NCBI GenBank assembly: GCA_036023115.1
Contig: JAYKKT010000089.1
Location: 17,726,501-17,790,500, forward strand
Direction of reading: 5' to 3'
DNA from: Brasenia schreberi
Lineage: Eukaryota; Streptophyta; Magnoliopsida; Nymphaeales; Cabombaceae
Length of the DNA: 64,000 bases
The notes under the pieces are model-generated. The model worked only from the letters and a program-made list of their open reading frames with translations. It ran no database searches and was not told the origin of the DNA. Both the position numbers and the translations under genes were made by a program. Below are positions 1 through 10,397 of the stretch, piece by piece. Positions within the stretch are counted from its first letter, which is position 1; the number at the start of each line of letters is the position of its first letter.

Positions 1-845
1 GTTTAGGTGAAGGAGCTCCCTTAGCATGGCCCATAGACCTTGATCACCCCATGTTGGTGCAGCCCTAGGTTAGGTTTTAGCTAATTACAAGCTTAAACCC
101 ACTCAATTAGGCTAACCCACATGATTAACCCAAACTTGACACACAAGTCAAGCTTAATACAACACTCTTGATATTTTTCACCCCCACTCTCTCTCATGCC
201 CAATATCCCACGTGAATTTCAAGTGGGCCCCACCTCCATTTATGAGAAGGTGATGTGGGCCATGGATATGGATATTGGATTGGATCTCTGGATCCAAATC
301 CAAATCCAAGTCCACATATGGGTTTGGATTGGAATCTGGATATATATGGTCCAGATCCAATCCAAACTGAACTCTGACTCCTTCGAGCTGGGTTCGAGAC
401 GGATGATTTGTGCGGGGCCTGACAGCATCAGTACTCCGTCTGCGTTGGGTCTTCGCCAACATAGTCGTCCGCCTCCGTTTCTGCCTTCCGGAGATGACTT
501 CAAATGCTTTTTTGATAAGAACAGGGTCTTGGACGTTCGAGATCCTGGGATGTGAATCAGATGCAAGAGTTGCTGTGCCGGGCTTGACAGGTGCTCCGGT
601 TCCGGGCTCTTCTTGGCTCTCCTGGTCCTGTCTTGATCAGGCCAAGCCACTTCGGGGTGTCAAAACATGTTTTAAAAGGGTTTTCAAAAGCTATATTATA
701 TGTTTCTGAAAGCTAAAGTTTAAAACATATATACAGGGTTTGTTTGGAAGGCTCCTGGGTTTCCAAACTCAAAAATGGCCCTTTGGGGCTGCTTGTATAA
801 AACCAGATTTGTTTAAGAAATTCGTGGGATTTCGGGGTGTTTACA
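1..845 (-). repeat. Partial LTR, subfamily A (3' LTR of the left chimera)
   Basis: Closely similar by eye to 20880-21717 and the matching parts of the LTRs at 28241-29081, 35603-36443 and 52090-52942. It ends at the LTR terminus GGTGTTTACA (minus-strand start TGTAAACACC), followed by the polypurine tract. The rest of the LTR lies left of the window. It holds the ATCCAAATCC-rich block near 290-370 and a segment related to all other LTRs here. Confidence 0.9.
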
Positions 846-858
846 GATGCCCCTCTTT
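846..858 (-). other. Polypurine tract of the left chimera
   Basis: On the minus strand AAAGAGGGGCATC directly precedes the LTR start TGTAAAC. The same tract abuts the LTR at 15934, 21717, 29081, 44343 and (one base changed) 52942. It would prime plus-strand DNA synthesis. Confidence 0.8.
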
Positions 859-1427
859 GGCCTTGTCCAAATGGATTTGGATAAGGGCAAAGATGACAAA
901 CACCCCTTTTAATGTCTCCCTAGATCTAGCCACGAAGAATATGGGATCGTCCCATTTTAACAAAATCTCAATTTTACAAACTCTGGTAGGAGGAGATATC
1001 ACGCCAAAGGGTTCACTTATGAAATCTGGTCCTAAATGGGATCATGTTTATGCAAGTACCATGCGTGGAATGTAGATGACATGGGTGTGGTGCCAAAAGT
1101 GGCGACCTCCCAGAGACCAGGTGTGGTCGAACTCTAGAGACTTACAAAGCCTACTGCTCCAAGTGAGCAAAAAACCCTATGCTGTTCGATGTTCGGTTTT
1201 TAAAACTTATTTACAAAAGCTATTTACAAAAGGGACAACTGTCTTGAGCCTCGATCTTAAGGATCTCGAGCTCTTCGTGCTTGCCTTTGTTTGAGTCTTA
1301 ACACTCGCTTATCTAGCGGAGGTTTTATAAGAAAACAAGCTTCATTTCAAATTCCTACGCCTTACTCGAAAGGTCGAATTCTCAAACAAGATGAAATTCA
1401 AGTAAGTAAATCCTATTTTTACTTTAG
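859..1427 (-). other. 3' untranslated region of an A-type element, truncated
   Basis: Non-coding stretch matching the LTR-proximal part of the 1.2-kb 3' UTR found after integrase in E (15350-15930), the tandem array, C and D. It is cut at about 1427, where it joins the end of the RNase H coding sequence. Confidence 0.8.
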
Positions 1428-3873
1428 AACCAGGGTTTTTCAATAGACTCTGGGTTGTTTTGGCAAATATCCCAGTCGTGTGTGGATGGCTGGGGCGCAT
1501 GCCATATTTCCAAAGATCTGGTCCCTGAAATGGGATCGACCTTCAGGGCTGAACCCAAGGAAGAGAGGGCATCGGCGATGCCATTGTCCTCTCTTCCCAC
1601 GTGTGTGAGCTTACACGACTGGAAGGAGTGGACCAATCGAGTGGCCAACTCGTGATATGGAAGTAGTTTCTCATTACGTACTTGCCAAATTTTTAAAACC
1701 TGATTTATGACAAGGAGCGAATCTCCAAAGACCTCGATGCATGATGCCCCTAGAGTTTTCGAAATCCTTAAGCCTTGTATGAGTGCTTCATACTCAGCTA
1801 CGTTGTTGGAACATTCGAAATCTAAGCGGACCGCTATGGGAATCTCGCCCTTTTCAGGGGAGATTAGGATGATCCCGGCACCAGCCCCTCGTTGGTTTCG
1901 TGCCCCGTCGAAGTGCATCTTCCACACTTGGTTTTCAAAAGAATTTGCCAAAATGTGGTTTTGAAAATGGTTTTGCAATATGCCTTCATCAGGCATTTCG
2001 ACAAGAGTGGGATATGCGTCCTCCAAGGGGAAGTCAGCCACGTAATCTGCTAGGGCTTGCCCCTTAACGGAGATCTGGTGATGGTATTTTAGATCATACT
2101 CCATTAGAAGGAGTTGCCATTTGCCCAATCTACCTGTGAGAATGGGTTTTTCGAACAAGTGCTTGATTGGATCAAGCTTGGACACTATCCAGATCTCTCA
2201 TGATCTAGGAAGTAGTGTCTGAATTTCTGGCAGGCCCAGACTAGGGCCAAGCACGTCTTCTCCATGGCTTGATAATTTCGTTCATAAGCCAAGAGAGTTT
2301 TCGAAATATAGTAGATGGCATACTCCTTATGGGTGTCATCCTCGTATTGAGCCAACAGGGCTCCTAAAGCGTTTACATGCACGGAGATGTATAATAAAAG
2401 CGGTTTTCCTTGCTTTGGAGGATTCAAAACGGGGGGATTAATCAAGTATGCCTTTAGTCTCTCGAAGGACTTTTGGCATTCGTCATCCCATAAGAATTTC
2501 GTACCCTTCCTCAACAGTTTGTTGAAGGGTTCGCATCTAGTTGCCAGATTCGATATGAATCGGCGCACAGATTGTAATCGACCCTGGAGGCTACGGACTT
2601 GGGTGAGATTGGAGGGTGGAGCCATGTCTATGATGGCTCGACACTTAGAGGGGTCGACTTCTATTCCCCTTTGGCTCACCATGAAGCCTAGAAGCTTTCC
2701 TGATTCTACCCCGAACACACATTTCTGAGGGTTTAGCTTTACTTTGTAAAGCCTAAGCCTTTCGAAAATCTTTTGTAAACATTCGATATGGGTGCATCGG
2801 GTTTTGGATTTTGCCAAGAGATCATCTACATACACTTCTACAAGCTCGTGAATTTGATCATGGAAGATCGTGTTCATGGCTCGTTGGTATGTTGCACCGG
2901 CATTTTTCAAACCAAAGGGCATGACTGTATAGCAGTACGTGCCCCATGGGGTTGTGAAGGCGGTCTTACCCTGATCTCGTGGACTTAGTTTGATTTGATT
3001 ATAGCCTGAATAGCCATCCATAAATGAAAACATTTCATGATTTGCAGTACTATCGACTATCAAATCTATGTTCGGTAAAGGATAATTATCCTTTGGAGTG
3101 GCCTTATTCAGGTTTCTGAAATCGATGCATATTCGAATTTTCCCATTGGTTTTTCGAACTACAATGATATTTGACAACCAATCAGAATACGCAATGGGTT
3201 TTATAAATCCGGCTTTTAGCAGATCTTCTAAACCCTCTTTGACTTGTGTGTGTACATTCGGGTGTATTTTCCTAAGCTTCTGCTTTATTGGTTTTACACC
3301 TACATCTAAGGGAAGACGATGCTCGACTATGCTGGGATCTATGCCCGGCATGTCTTCATACGTCCATGCAAACACATCTAAATAGGTTCGTAAAAATGCA
3401 ATGAATGCTAACTTTTCAGTTTCATGTAAGCATGCGCCTATTTTGATGGTTTTGGGATTGGAATCATCCCCTAGGTTCACCTCTACGAAATCTCCTCCTA
3501 CTGATTGGGAAGGTCTTTCAAAATCGAGAATTCTATGAAATTCTGGGAGCTCAGAAGTGGGATCTTCCTCAAGGGGATCCACTTCTGGGCTTCGATCATT
3601 CTCGTGGGCTATAGACCCGAGGGAACTTGATGCGTGTTTTTCAAAATAACCTGGTTTTGTACTTGGATTTTCAAGTGATTTCGAAATTTTTGGTCTGGCT
3701 ATGCAGACAACGTTTCTTTCGAAATCCTTTTCTTTCGCCAAAGTCATACCAGGAGCAGCTATGTACAAAATCTTTTTGGTATTTTCCAAATTTTCGATTT
3801 TTTTGGGTTTTTGTAAAACAAGAACTTTGGGAACTATACAAAGCACACTTTTTTCGAGTTTTTGTTTTTCCAT
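1424..3873 (-). pseudogene. pol: Pol (RT-RNaseH-RNaseH) without integrase, frameshifted
   Basis: Starts at ATG 3873 (MEKQKLEK), like the intact pol of element E. The first frame (to 2185) holds the linker, RT with CIDF and YVDD motifs, and the first RNase H-like domain. A two-base insertion near 2194-2199 breaks the frame; the second frame (2185-1424) carries the archaeal-type RNase H with FDGA, AEYEA and GDS motifs. Translation ends right after the RNase H domain because about 1.8 kb, all of integrase and part of the 3' UTR, is missing at 1424-1428. RT and the second RNase H keep their catalytic residues, but integration in cis is impossible. Identity to the E copy is very high by eye, so the damage looks fairly recent. 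Confidence 0.88.
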
Positions 3874-3960
3874 TGTTTTGGTTTTTCTTGTTTTTCGATT
3901 TTTTTTTTTTTTTTTTATTTTAAGTTTTCAAATGTTTTTGGTATTTTTAGAAAAAGGGAT
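3874..3960 (-). other. A-rich gag-pro/pol spacer
   Basis: Spacer between the G-patch frame and the pol ATG. It is poly(A)-rich on the coding strand and holds stops ahead of pol. The same spacer occurs at 11001-11078, 49175-49250 and 57802-57890. Ogre elements are known to carry an intron between protease and RT; TTTGTAG/GTATG at its upstream edge would be a plausible acceptor, which is inference. Confidence 0.6.
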
Positions 3961-4151
3961 CTTCCGTCATACCTACAAAGGGAAAACACTATGGGTTAGA
4001 CTCGGAATAGGAGGTCTAAACCATAGGTCTCTTCTAAGACAGGCTCCGGGGCACCCTTGACCCAGGTGGTCACAGGGGGTGGCTCCGGCGGTATTTGGGG
4101 AGTATAGCCGATCCCATATCGGCTTGGATTGGCCCTAGGAAGGATGGGCTC
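3960..4151 (-). pseudogene. C-terminal gag-pro remnant after the G-patch (A type)
   Basis: Minus-strand reading gives the end of the gag-pro frame, with IPPEPPP and a GIGYTP-like segment, as in D (58000-58090) and C (49290-49440). Similarity stops at about 4151, before the G-patch core and the rest of the protease. This marks the A/B join. Confidence 0.7.
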
Positions 4152-6592
4152 TCGAGAATACACCATTTATTTTGCAAAAACCCTGTTTTCTTTTTCCACA
4201 AGTGGGGATTTTCAGCAAAAGGGGGCTTTTCCTAGCTATTTCCCTATATGTATGATCATGCACGAATGACTCTTTGAATGCATGCATGAGAAAAATTTTA
4301 TTTTTTGTTTTTAAGCCCGAAGAGAGCCTTTTGAGGCTGGTTGCTCCGAGCAGGGTTTTACCCATGTCTTTTTGACATTCGTGGGTTTTTCGAAAATTTC
4401 TTTTTGAAAAGGAACTCCTTTTAACTTGTATCGAAAAGGACTTCCATTTTTCATACTTCCCTTCATTCGGGTTTCAATACCTGCTACTCAGTAGAGGTTT
4501 TTGGGTAGGAAAACTTGGAAAACATTTCAAAGTTCCATTTCCTACAAAACAGAGTCGAATTCTCAAACAAAATGAAATCCAAATAAGCCGATTTTATTCG
4601 TACTTTAGGATTTTCGCAAATTTGAATCTTTTTCCTCGGGGATAAGCCGTAGGGATATGGGAAAGAGATACCACGGTCCCTTCTGAAGCGTCCCGTGGTT
4701 TTAGGCAAAGAATCAGAAAATCGCTCTTTGGAGCTTTGGCTTTTTGTTTCTTTTTTTTCACAGAGGGTCTCCCTTTGGGAGTATTTTTTCATTAATCCCT
4801 CTTTTCTTTAAAGGAGAGCAGCTCTTTGGAGGAGTTTTTGTATTCCTTGTTTATGAAGGGAAGACCTCTTTGGGAGGAGTGTTTTTATATCTCCTTTTTC
4901 TTTTGAAACGAGAAGACCTCTTTCGGAGGAGTTTTTGTATTCCCTGTTTATGAAGGGAAGACCACTTTCGGAGGAGTTTTTGTATTCTCGATTTTTTTTT
5001 CTTTCTTTTGAAAATAGCCAATTTTCCTTTTTGGAGAGAAAGTAGGATGGGGGAGGGCTTATCCCTTTGGTTACTTGATTCAAACGAGATCGTCCTATTT
5101 CTTAATAGCATCTGCTATTCGAAAATATTTTGATATTTTGAACAAGGCTTAATCTTGTAAGCCAGGGTTCTTTGAAATATAGCCAATTCATTTTTGGAAG
5201 ACTCTACTTTTCGAAAAGTATAGATTCCTCCATTCGGGGTTATACAATCTACTTCGATCCTTCTTTCAAGAAGTTTCAAAGGAGTTCGATTTTTCAAAAT
5301 CTTTTTGAAAAAGAATTCAGCATAAACCCTTTTGAATATTCGGGCATTTTCGGGGTTTTGCTAATTTCTACCCACAATATCAACAAATTTCTAATTTTTG
5401 TTGCCCTTTTGAAGACATGGGGATATTTCTACTCGAGTTTGCCACCCTTTTTGGGCTTTCTTCGGGGTGATATGATGCATGCTATGCACTCCATGTGATT
5501 TAAAATGGAAATACATGTTTTTATGCAACGATGAACACATGAAATGTATCTCACAAATCATGAAGGAGATGCATTCGCTTATCCATGGAAAGTGTCTAGG
5601 GGCTGTGTTTAAAAATGCCCCTAGCTTGATGGGAATTTTGCATGGCCATATGGTGAAGGGCCATGGCTTTTCAAAGGGATTTTGGATGGACAATGGTATG
5701 TTCATGTCCATGCACTTCCATGGTTTTTCTAACATGATCATGATACTTTTTGCTCAAGGATGGGAAACATAACCAGCCCTAAGTGATCGTCATGGCCATC
5801 AGGTTTTAGTTTTGACATGGTCTCCATATTTCATCGTGAGATTCATGTTCTTTATCCTAACACAATCAAGGTTTTTATATAAACCAGAAGTTGAAGAAAA
5901 TCTTTCTTTTCAAAGCCATGAAAGGTTTTTGTGAAATGTGTAACCCTTTTTCAAGATTCTCATTTCCTTTTTTAAAATTTGCCTCGAAGGTGTTGGTTTT
6001 GATTTGTATGGAGACATGCCTATGAAGGCTCGATACTTAGGGGGTCGACTCTTATTGCCCCTTTGATTTTGCAAAACCCTGAATTCGATTTCTAGAATGA
6101 TGTCTAGACTCGATGCATATGAATGATTTCAAAGTGTAATGCATGATGCTTATGCACACACTATGGGTTAACTTATTTCTAAAAATCCCCAATTTTCCAT
6201 AAGTTAAGGATTTTTGCGAAGTTCAGGAAGCTTGGAGGTGTTTATTCCTCCTTGCTTTGGTGATTCTCGAGCTTTTCATTTTTGAAAAAGCTCTAGGCAA
6301 AAGGGTAGATAGGACCAGCTTTTTGCACACTGGGTTTCAGGGAGTATATACAATTTTCGAAAGCATTTTTACAATTTTTCGAAAATGGGCTTTGTACATG
6401 GCCAAAGGCTTTTGGAAATAAATTTCTTTTTGTAATTTTCGTTTTTCCAAATGTTTTTGAGATTTTGAGAGTTTTCAACTTTTTTTTGTCTTTTTCAAAA
6501 GTAGGGATCTTCCATTGAACCTTCAAAGAAAACATTCATGAATCAGACTCTAATCAGATAGGTCTAAGACATGGGTTTCGGTTTTAGAGGTT
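4152..6592 (-). other. Subfamily B non-coding/degenerate internal region
   Basis: No credible ORF. In minus order it holds: 6592-6480, a diverged copy of the post-G-patch spacer; about 6070-6005, a short decayed RT relic matching the A-type RT region near 2690-2625; then unrecognised sequence to about 5200; and about 5200-4480, a diverged version of the 3' UTR with the CTCCCTTTGGGAG palindrome (4760s) and the conserved block at 4650-4700. 4152-4480 has no match I can see. Most of RT, RNase H and integrase is gone. Confidence 0.6.
4805..4990. repeat. Short tandem repeats in the B-type 3' UTR
   Basis: Four imperfect copies of a unit built around CTCTTTGGGAGGAGTTTTTGT with variants (about 4820, 4866, 4918, 4970), roughly 45-55 bp apart and interspersed with TTTATGAAGGGAAGACC. 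They are absent from the A-type 3' UTR. Confidence 0.7.
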
Positions 6593-7999
6593 CTACAAGG
6601 CACCCTTGACCCAGATGGTCTTAGGTGGCGGCTCTGGTGGTATGGGTGGGCTGTAGCCCAGTCCATATCGTTCCCTATTGGTTTTAGGTAGGACAGGCTC
6701 AAGCCTACCTTGGTTTCGGGTTCCCAGGCCCGCGTAGGGTTTATATCCCATATTCAGAATCATGTTCCAAGACTTTTTGTTTTTTGAAAAGTTTTGGTAT
6801 AAATCATGGTCTTGGAACATGGAATCATCCATGTTGGGGACATATACCCTTTTGGATATCGGGAGTTTGGATTCCGGGGTGATGGAAGACTTGGGCTTCC
6901 ATACAAACCTGGTTTGGGAGACTTTGCCCTCAAGGAAAGCCAAGCTTGGTTCCTTGAGGAGTTTTGGACATAGCAGGGTTATGGAAAACTTATGGTTCCA
7001 TACCCTATTTTGGGAAAAATTTACTTCAAGGGGAGCCATGCAAGGTCCCTTGAAGTTTTTGACTTGGTCCCTAGGTTCAACTCGTGGTGCCCCTAGGGAT
7101 TGATTTTTTTGTTTCAAAGCCATAGCCTTGGCTCCAGGGCACAGGACTAGGCTCGAAGAAGTGGGTTTTTCTATGGTAGGGTTATGAGCTCCTAAGATGT
7201 CGATGCATGCATTAGGGGTCTCCATGTCTACCATTTTCGAAACTTCTTTTTGTTTTTGAAATTCCTTTGAATGGTGCGCGATAGTTGGCGCACCTTGAAA
7301 ATCCTCAAGTTTTGGCACAGTTTGTGGGTTTGTGTGTGCAAAGGGGTTATCCAATGCATCTGATGACCCTACATGAAGAAGAGAGTCTTGAGAAGGATGG
7401 GTTTCAGGCATACCTCTTTGTGGCTTGTCTACCTTTTCAGGGTGAGAGCAGGCCGATTTCCCGGGTAACTCTATTTTGAGCCCCCGGGGTTTAACGAGGC
7501 GTTTCCTTTCGAAACCTTCCTGTTTTTCACTCTCGTTCCTTTGTAGGGTGTGGACTTCATGTCCCACTGTATGTGTGTGCCTAGAACTAGGACTTTTACT
7601 TGAAGTTTTCGAAATTCCAAAATTTTGTTTTTCAATTTTTTGGTCTTTTTCCAAATTTTCAAGATTTTTTTGGTTTTTTGAAATAGAAAAATCTTTTTTT
7701 GGTTTTTCTATGGATTTTGAAAAGCTTGAAGTTGTAGGAGTGGATGACTTATTCCTTTGCCGGGATTTGTCTCTAATCTCCAATCCTTCGTTGAGTTTGA
7801 GATCGGTTTTCAATTCACGATCTGTATGTGCCCTCGAAGAGCTGCTATGTGTTCGATGGGCTTTAAGCTCCTTGCTTAAAGCATCCATCTTTTGAAATAT
7901 TTTTTCAATCTCATCGAGCTCTCTTTGGGCTTTATCTGATTTGAAAACCTCTTTTAGTTTACTCAACGAAGATTTTTGTAGCTTTCTATCCATTTTCAT
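6593..7999 (-). CDS. G-patch protein of a non-autonomous subfamily B element (468 aa)
   Basis: Intact ORF from ATG 7999, about 100 bases past the primer-binding site, the position of gag. Residues 28-46 (LDEI...DALSKELK) resemble the N-terminus of A-type Gag and look coiled-coil forming. Residues 50-390 are charged, Ser/Lys/Pro-rich and low in complexity, with a small internal duplication (FSQNRVW / VSQTRFVW). The C-terminus (411-468) is a G-patch (NMGYKPYAGLGTRNQG) plus the proline-rich tail that follows the G-patch in A-type gag-pro. Gag core, CX2HX4HX4C knuckle and protease are absent. G-patches bind RNA or RNA helicases; in this lineage the domain follows the protease. A role in trans for RNA or particles is speculation. 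It could be a passive deletion product, but the frame has stayed open for 468 codons. Confidence 0.75.
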   Translation of the reverse strand: MKMDRKLQKSSLSKLKEVFKSDKAQRELDEIEKIFQKMDALSKELKAHRTHSSSSRAHTDRELKTDLKLNEGLEIRDKSRQRNKSSTPTTSSFSKSIEKPKKDFSISKNQKNLENLEKDQKIEKQNFGISKTSSKSPSSRHTHTVGHEVHTLQRNESEKQEGFERKRLVKPRGLKIELPGKSACSHPEKVDKPQRGMPETHPSQDSLLHVGSSDALDNPFAHTNPQTVPKLEDFQGAPTIAHHSKEFQKQKEVSKMVDMETPNACIDILGAHNPTIEKPTSSSLVLCPGAKAMALKQKNQSLGAPRVEPRDQVKNFKGPCMAPLEVNFSQNRVWNHKFSITLLCPKLLKEPSLAFLEGKVSQTRFVWKPKSSITPESKLPISKRVYVPNMDDSMFQDHDLYQNFSKNKKSWNMILNMGYKPYAGLGTRNQGRLEPVLPKTNRERYGLGYSPPIPPEPPPKTIWVKGAL

Positions 8000-8095
8000 G
8001 CAATTTTCCTAAGTATGCACAATTTTTGAAAAACACTCTTTTTTTTTCGAAAATTTGAGTATAACTCGTTTGTTTGAAGTCTGCTTAAGTCCCGG
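8000..8095 (-). other. B-type leader with possible splice acceptor
   Basis: Untranslated leader between primer-binding site and ATG 7999. TACTTAG/GAAAATTGC lies about 15 bases before the ATG, at the place where A-type elements have a stronger CTTAG/GAA acceptor-like site. Nothing else recognised. Confidence 0.45.
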
Positions 8096-8113
8096 GTCCC
8101 ACCGGGCGTGCCA
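8096..8113 (-). other. Primer-binding site (B)
   Basis: Minus strand TGGCACGCCCGGTGGGAC, starting with the TGG expected opposite a tRNA CCA end, three bases inside the LTR end. The same 18 bases occur beside the A-type LTRs. I could not assign the tRNA with confidence. Confidence 0.75.
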
Positions 8114-8699
8114 AATTGTAGACACCGAAAATTTTCACTTGCGGGTTCTTAGGCCTGAAGTGAACCTTTTCGCAATCTACTTCGCTTTATGGGCGTGCCA
8201 GCTAGTTTACTTTAACTAGCAAAGTATGTTTTGAAAACAATCTGACTTTTGAAAGGCGATTGTAGGCAAGCGGGATTTTTACGTCGCAGACCTTCTTGCA
8301 CCGATGCGCAAGGGTCAGTCTGTACGCTTAGAGACTTCGTTTTGAAACAAGTTTAACTCAAAATATATTTTGAATGAAGAAGTGTTTTAAAACCTTTTGA
8401 AAACCATGCATTTGGGCGATTTTGACTTTATAAGGGTTGGACGACCCTAAGTCTTGCACGATTTGATTCGGGTTTGTACGATTCTCAGATTTTAGATCAC
8501 GTGGATTTGCACGTGCCTAAGTCTTTCTTTTTATCCCTTTATGGGCCACCTAGGTGTGTGTTATGAACACTCCACTACATGGGGCGAATTTGAGCGGGAG
8601 TACGGGGCTTGCTTCGATGCAATATGCGTCCTACCTCGTGGTATGGCGTAGATGCAATGCAAACTCACGCTACTCCAAAGGGAAAACCCGAATTTAAAA

Positions 8700-8815
8700 G
8701 ACAATGCCGAAGGGAAATTGCCGAAGGGAAATAACCGAAGGGAAATGACTTGTAAAGTAAATAGCCGAAGGGAAATGACTTGTAAAGTAAATAGCGGAAG
8801 GGGAAATATGGCTAT
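8700..8815. repeat. 14-bp minisatellite in the B LTR
   Basis: Imperfect repeats of CCGAAGGGAAAT with variable spacers. Shorter runs of the same motif occur in the other LTRs (18830-18880, 26190-26240, 33550-33605, 41310-41340, 50270-50320, 61445-61515). Confidence 0.7.
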
Positions 8816-8929
8816 ATCTTAAGAGCGGAAAGGCTCAATTGTGTAAGTGTGTGTCGTGTATATATTGAAAGACAACGCACACGACTTGAACCTTAAAACC
8901 CGAATCTTAAAGACGTAGCCGAAAGAAAT

Positions 8930-9260
8930 ACTTTATATAGAGTATATGTAGGGGCCCTTACTTGGGTCTTGTAAATAAGAGCGAAGGCTCAATGTGTGTG
9001 CGTGCTTGAATTGAAAGACTTACACACACGACATGAAATGAAACCCAAATATAAATTGCAGTATGCCTTGACTAAGGTCTTGGGAGTAAGAGCGAAAGCT
9101 CAATGTGTGTGAGTGTAGAATTGAAGTACTACGCACACGACATAAATGAAACCCAAATATAACTGCAATAAGGCCTTTACTAAGGTCTTGGGAGTAAGAG
9201 CGAAGGCTCAATGTGTGTGCGTGTGGAAAATGGAAAGACAACACACACGACTTAATTAAA
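8930..9260. repeat. ~110-bp tandem repeats, B LTR
   Basis: About three copies of the unit containing AAGAGCGAAGGCTCAATGTG and AAACCCAAATATAA. Same family as the longer arrays in the A-type LTRs. Confidence 0.75.
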
Positions 9261-9489
9261 AACCCCCTTGACTTAAAATATATAAATATAACTATATATT
9301 AAGGGCTTGTTAGGCCCGCGTGTGTGTAAAAAGTGTACGACTAAGAGCGGAAAGGCTCAAGTGCGCATGTGTGTGGGTGTGTCAAACCACGTTATTACAA
9401 TCGGGGGGAGACGAAGCTCCTTTACTACAACCCCGTATCAAAATTTAATTGAATATAAAGCAAGTTAATGTAATAGAACAAGTTTAGAC

Positions 9490-9495
9490 ACTTAC
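9490..9495 (-). promoter_or_regulatory. Conserved 5' splice-site-like motif GTAAGT in the B LTR
   Basis: Minus strand GCTATTTGTAAGTGTC. The GTAAGT is kept at the matching place in every LTR here that covers it, despite flanking divergence. Likely donor of a leader intron (inference). Confidence 0.5.
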
Positions 9496-9639
9496 AAATA
9501 GCTGGTCCATGTTCAACTTGCTTGCACGTGGGCTCACGGTTCACCTTGGGCAGCCAAGAGGGGGTTATCCTAGGTGGCTTTGAGGGAGGTTCTATGGGGC
9601 ACGATTAGGGTCTTAGGGGAACTAAGGTTCGGCCAAGAC

Positions 9640-9960
9640 GGGGGCTGTGTAGGGTCTGTCCTAGGGTCTGTCCTAGGGTACAGGTCACGGCCAGGGTGCA
9701 GGTTGGGTCGGCAGGAAGGTGGACAGGGCGGCAGGAAGGTGGACAGGGCGGCAGGGAGGCGTCTGGCGCCTGGCGCAGCAGACGGGCGCCTGGCGCTGGG
9801 CGCGCTGGGGCGCAGGGCGCGCAGTAGCGCGGGATGGCTGTGGCACGGGGCGTGCAGGCGACAGAGGGGCGCGCGGCAGGAAGCAGGGCGTGCGGCAGCA
9901 GAAGGGGCGCGCGGCAGGACTCAGGGCGCGCGGCAGGCGTTGGTTGCTCACGGCCGGCCG
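9640..9960. repeat. GC-rich direct-repeat tract unique to the B LTR
   Basis: A 20-bp unit GGCAGGAAGGTGGACAGGGC occurs twice near 9712-9752, followed by many GGGCGCGCGGCAGG-like copies to 9950; CTAGGGTCTGTC is repeated just before. ORFs across it are low-complexity by-products. Confidence 0.75.
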
Positions 9961-10330
9961 GGGTGAAGTTTTTGGGGTTTGTTAGGGATGGTTTGAGGCG
10001 GTTGGGGTTAGGTTAGGTCTAGTTAGGGTTCAGTTAGGGTTAGGTTGGTTCAGTTAGGGTTAGGTTCAGTTAGGGTTAGGTAGGTTCGAACCTAGGCTAG
10101 GTTGGGGTTAGGTTTACCTCTTGGAGCCGGTCCTTCTTGGCTTGAGCCCACGTCTCCACGGTTGCAGCCACTTGGTCCAGCCCACCTTGGTTGCAGCCCC
10201 TTGGTCTAGACCCACTTAGCCCACATGGCTTGAACCCACCTCACCCAATGAGCCCACATGGCTAGGTCTATCACTCCCTCTCTCTCCTCCCAAATATTTG
10301 CATGAACCCTTTACATGGACCCCCTCACCT

Positions 10331-10340
10331 CTATTTATAG
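10331..10340 (-). promoter_or_regulatory. TATA box of the B LTR
   Basis: Minus strand CTATAAATAG followed by a C-rich segment. It sits where A-type LTRs have TATTTAAA. Transcription would run towards lower coordinates. Confidence 0.6.
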
Positions 10341-10397
10341 AGATTTGAGGTGGGTCTTGGATTTGGGTTTGGGTTTGGGGTTTGGATCCATACCCAA

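Noticed and set aside
196..709. Recurrent ORFs over LTR U3 (MPNIPREF..., MRGLTAS...) in every LTR
   Set aside because: Overlapping frames on both strands of a promoter region rich in ATCCAAATCC; open only because of repeat composition.
5391..5772. ORFs of 97-116 aa in the B internal region
   Set aside because: Overlapping on both strands, no similarity recognised, and flanked by decayed pol and UTR sequence.
9574..10016. Arg/Gly-rich ORFs in the B LTR
   Set aside because: By-product of the GC-rich direct repeats; no domain and present on both strands.
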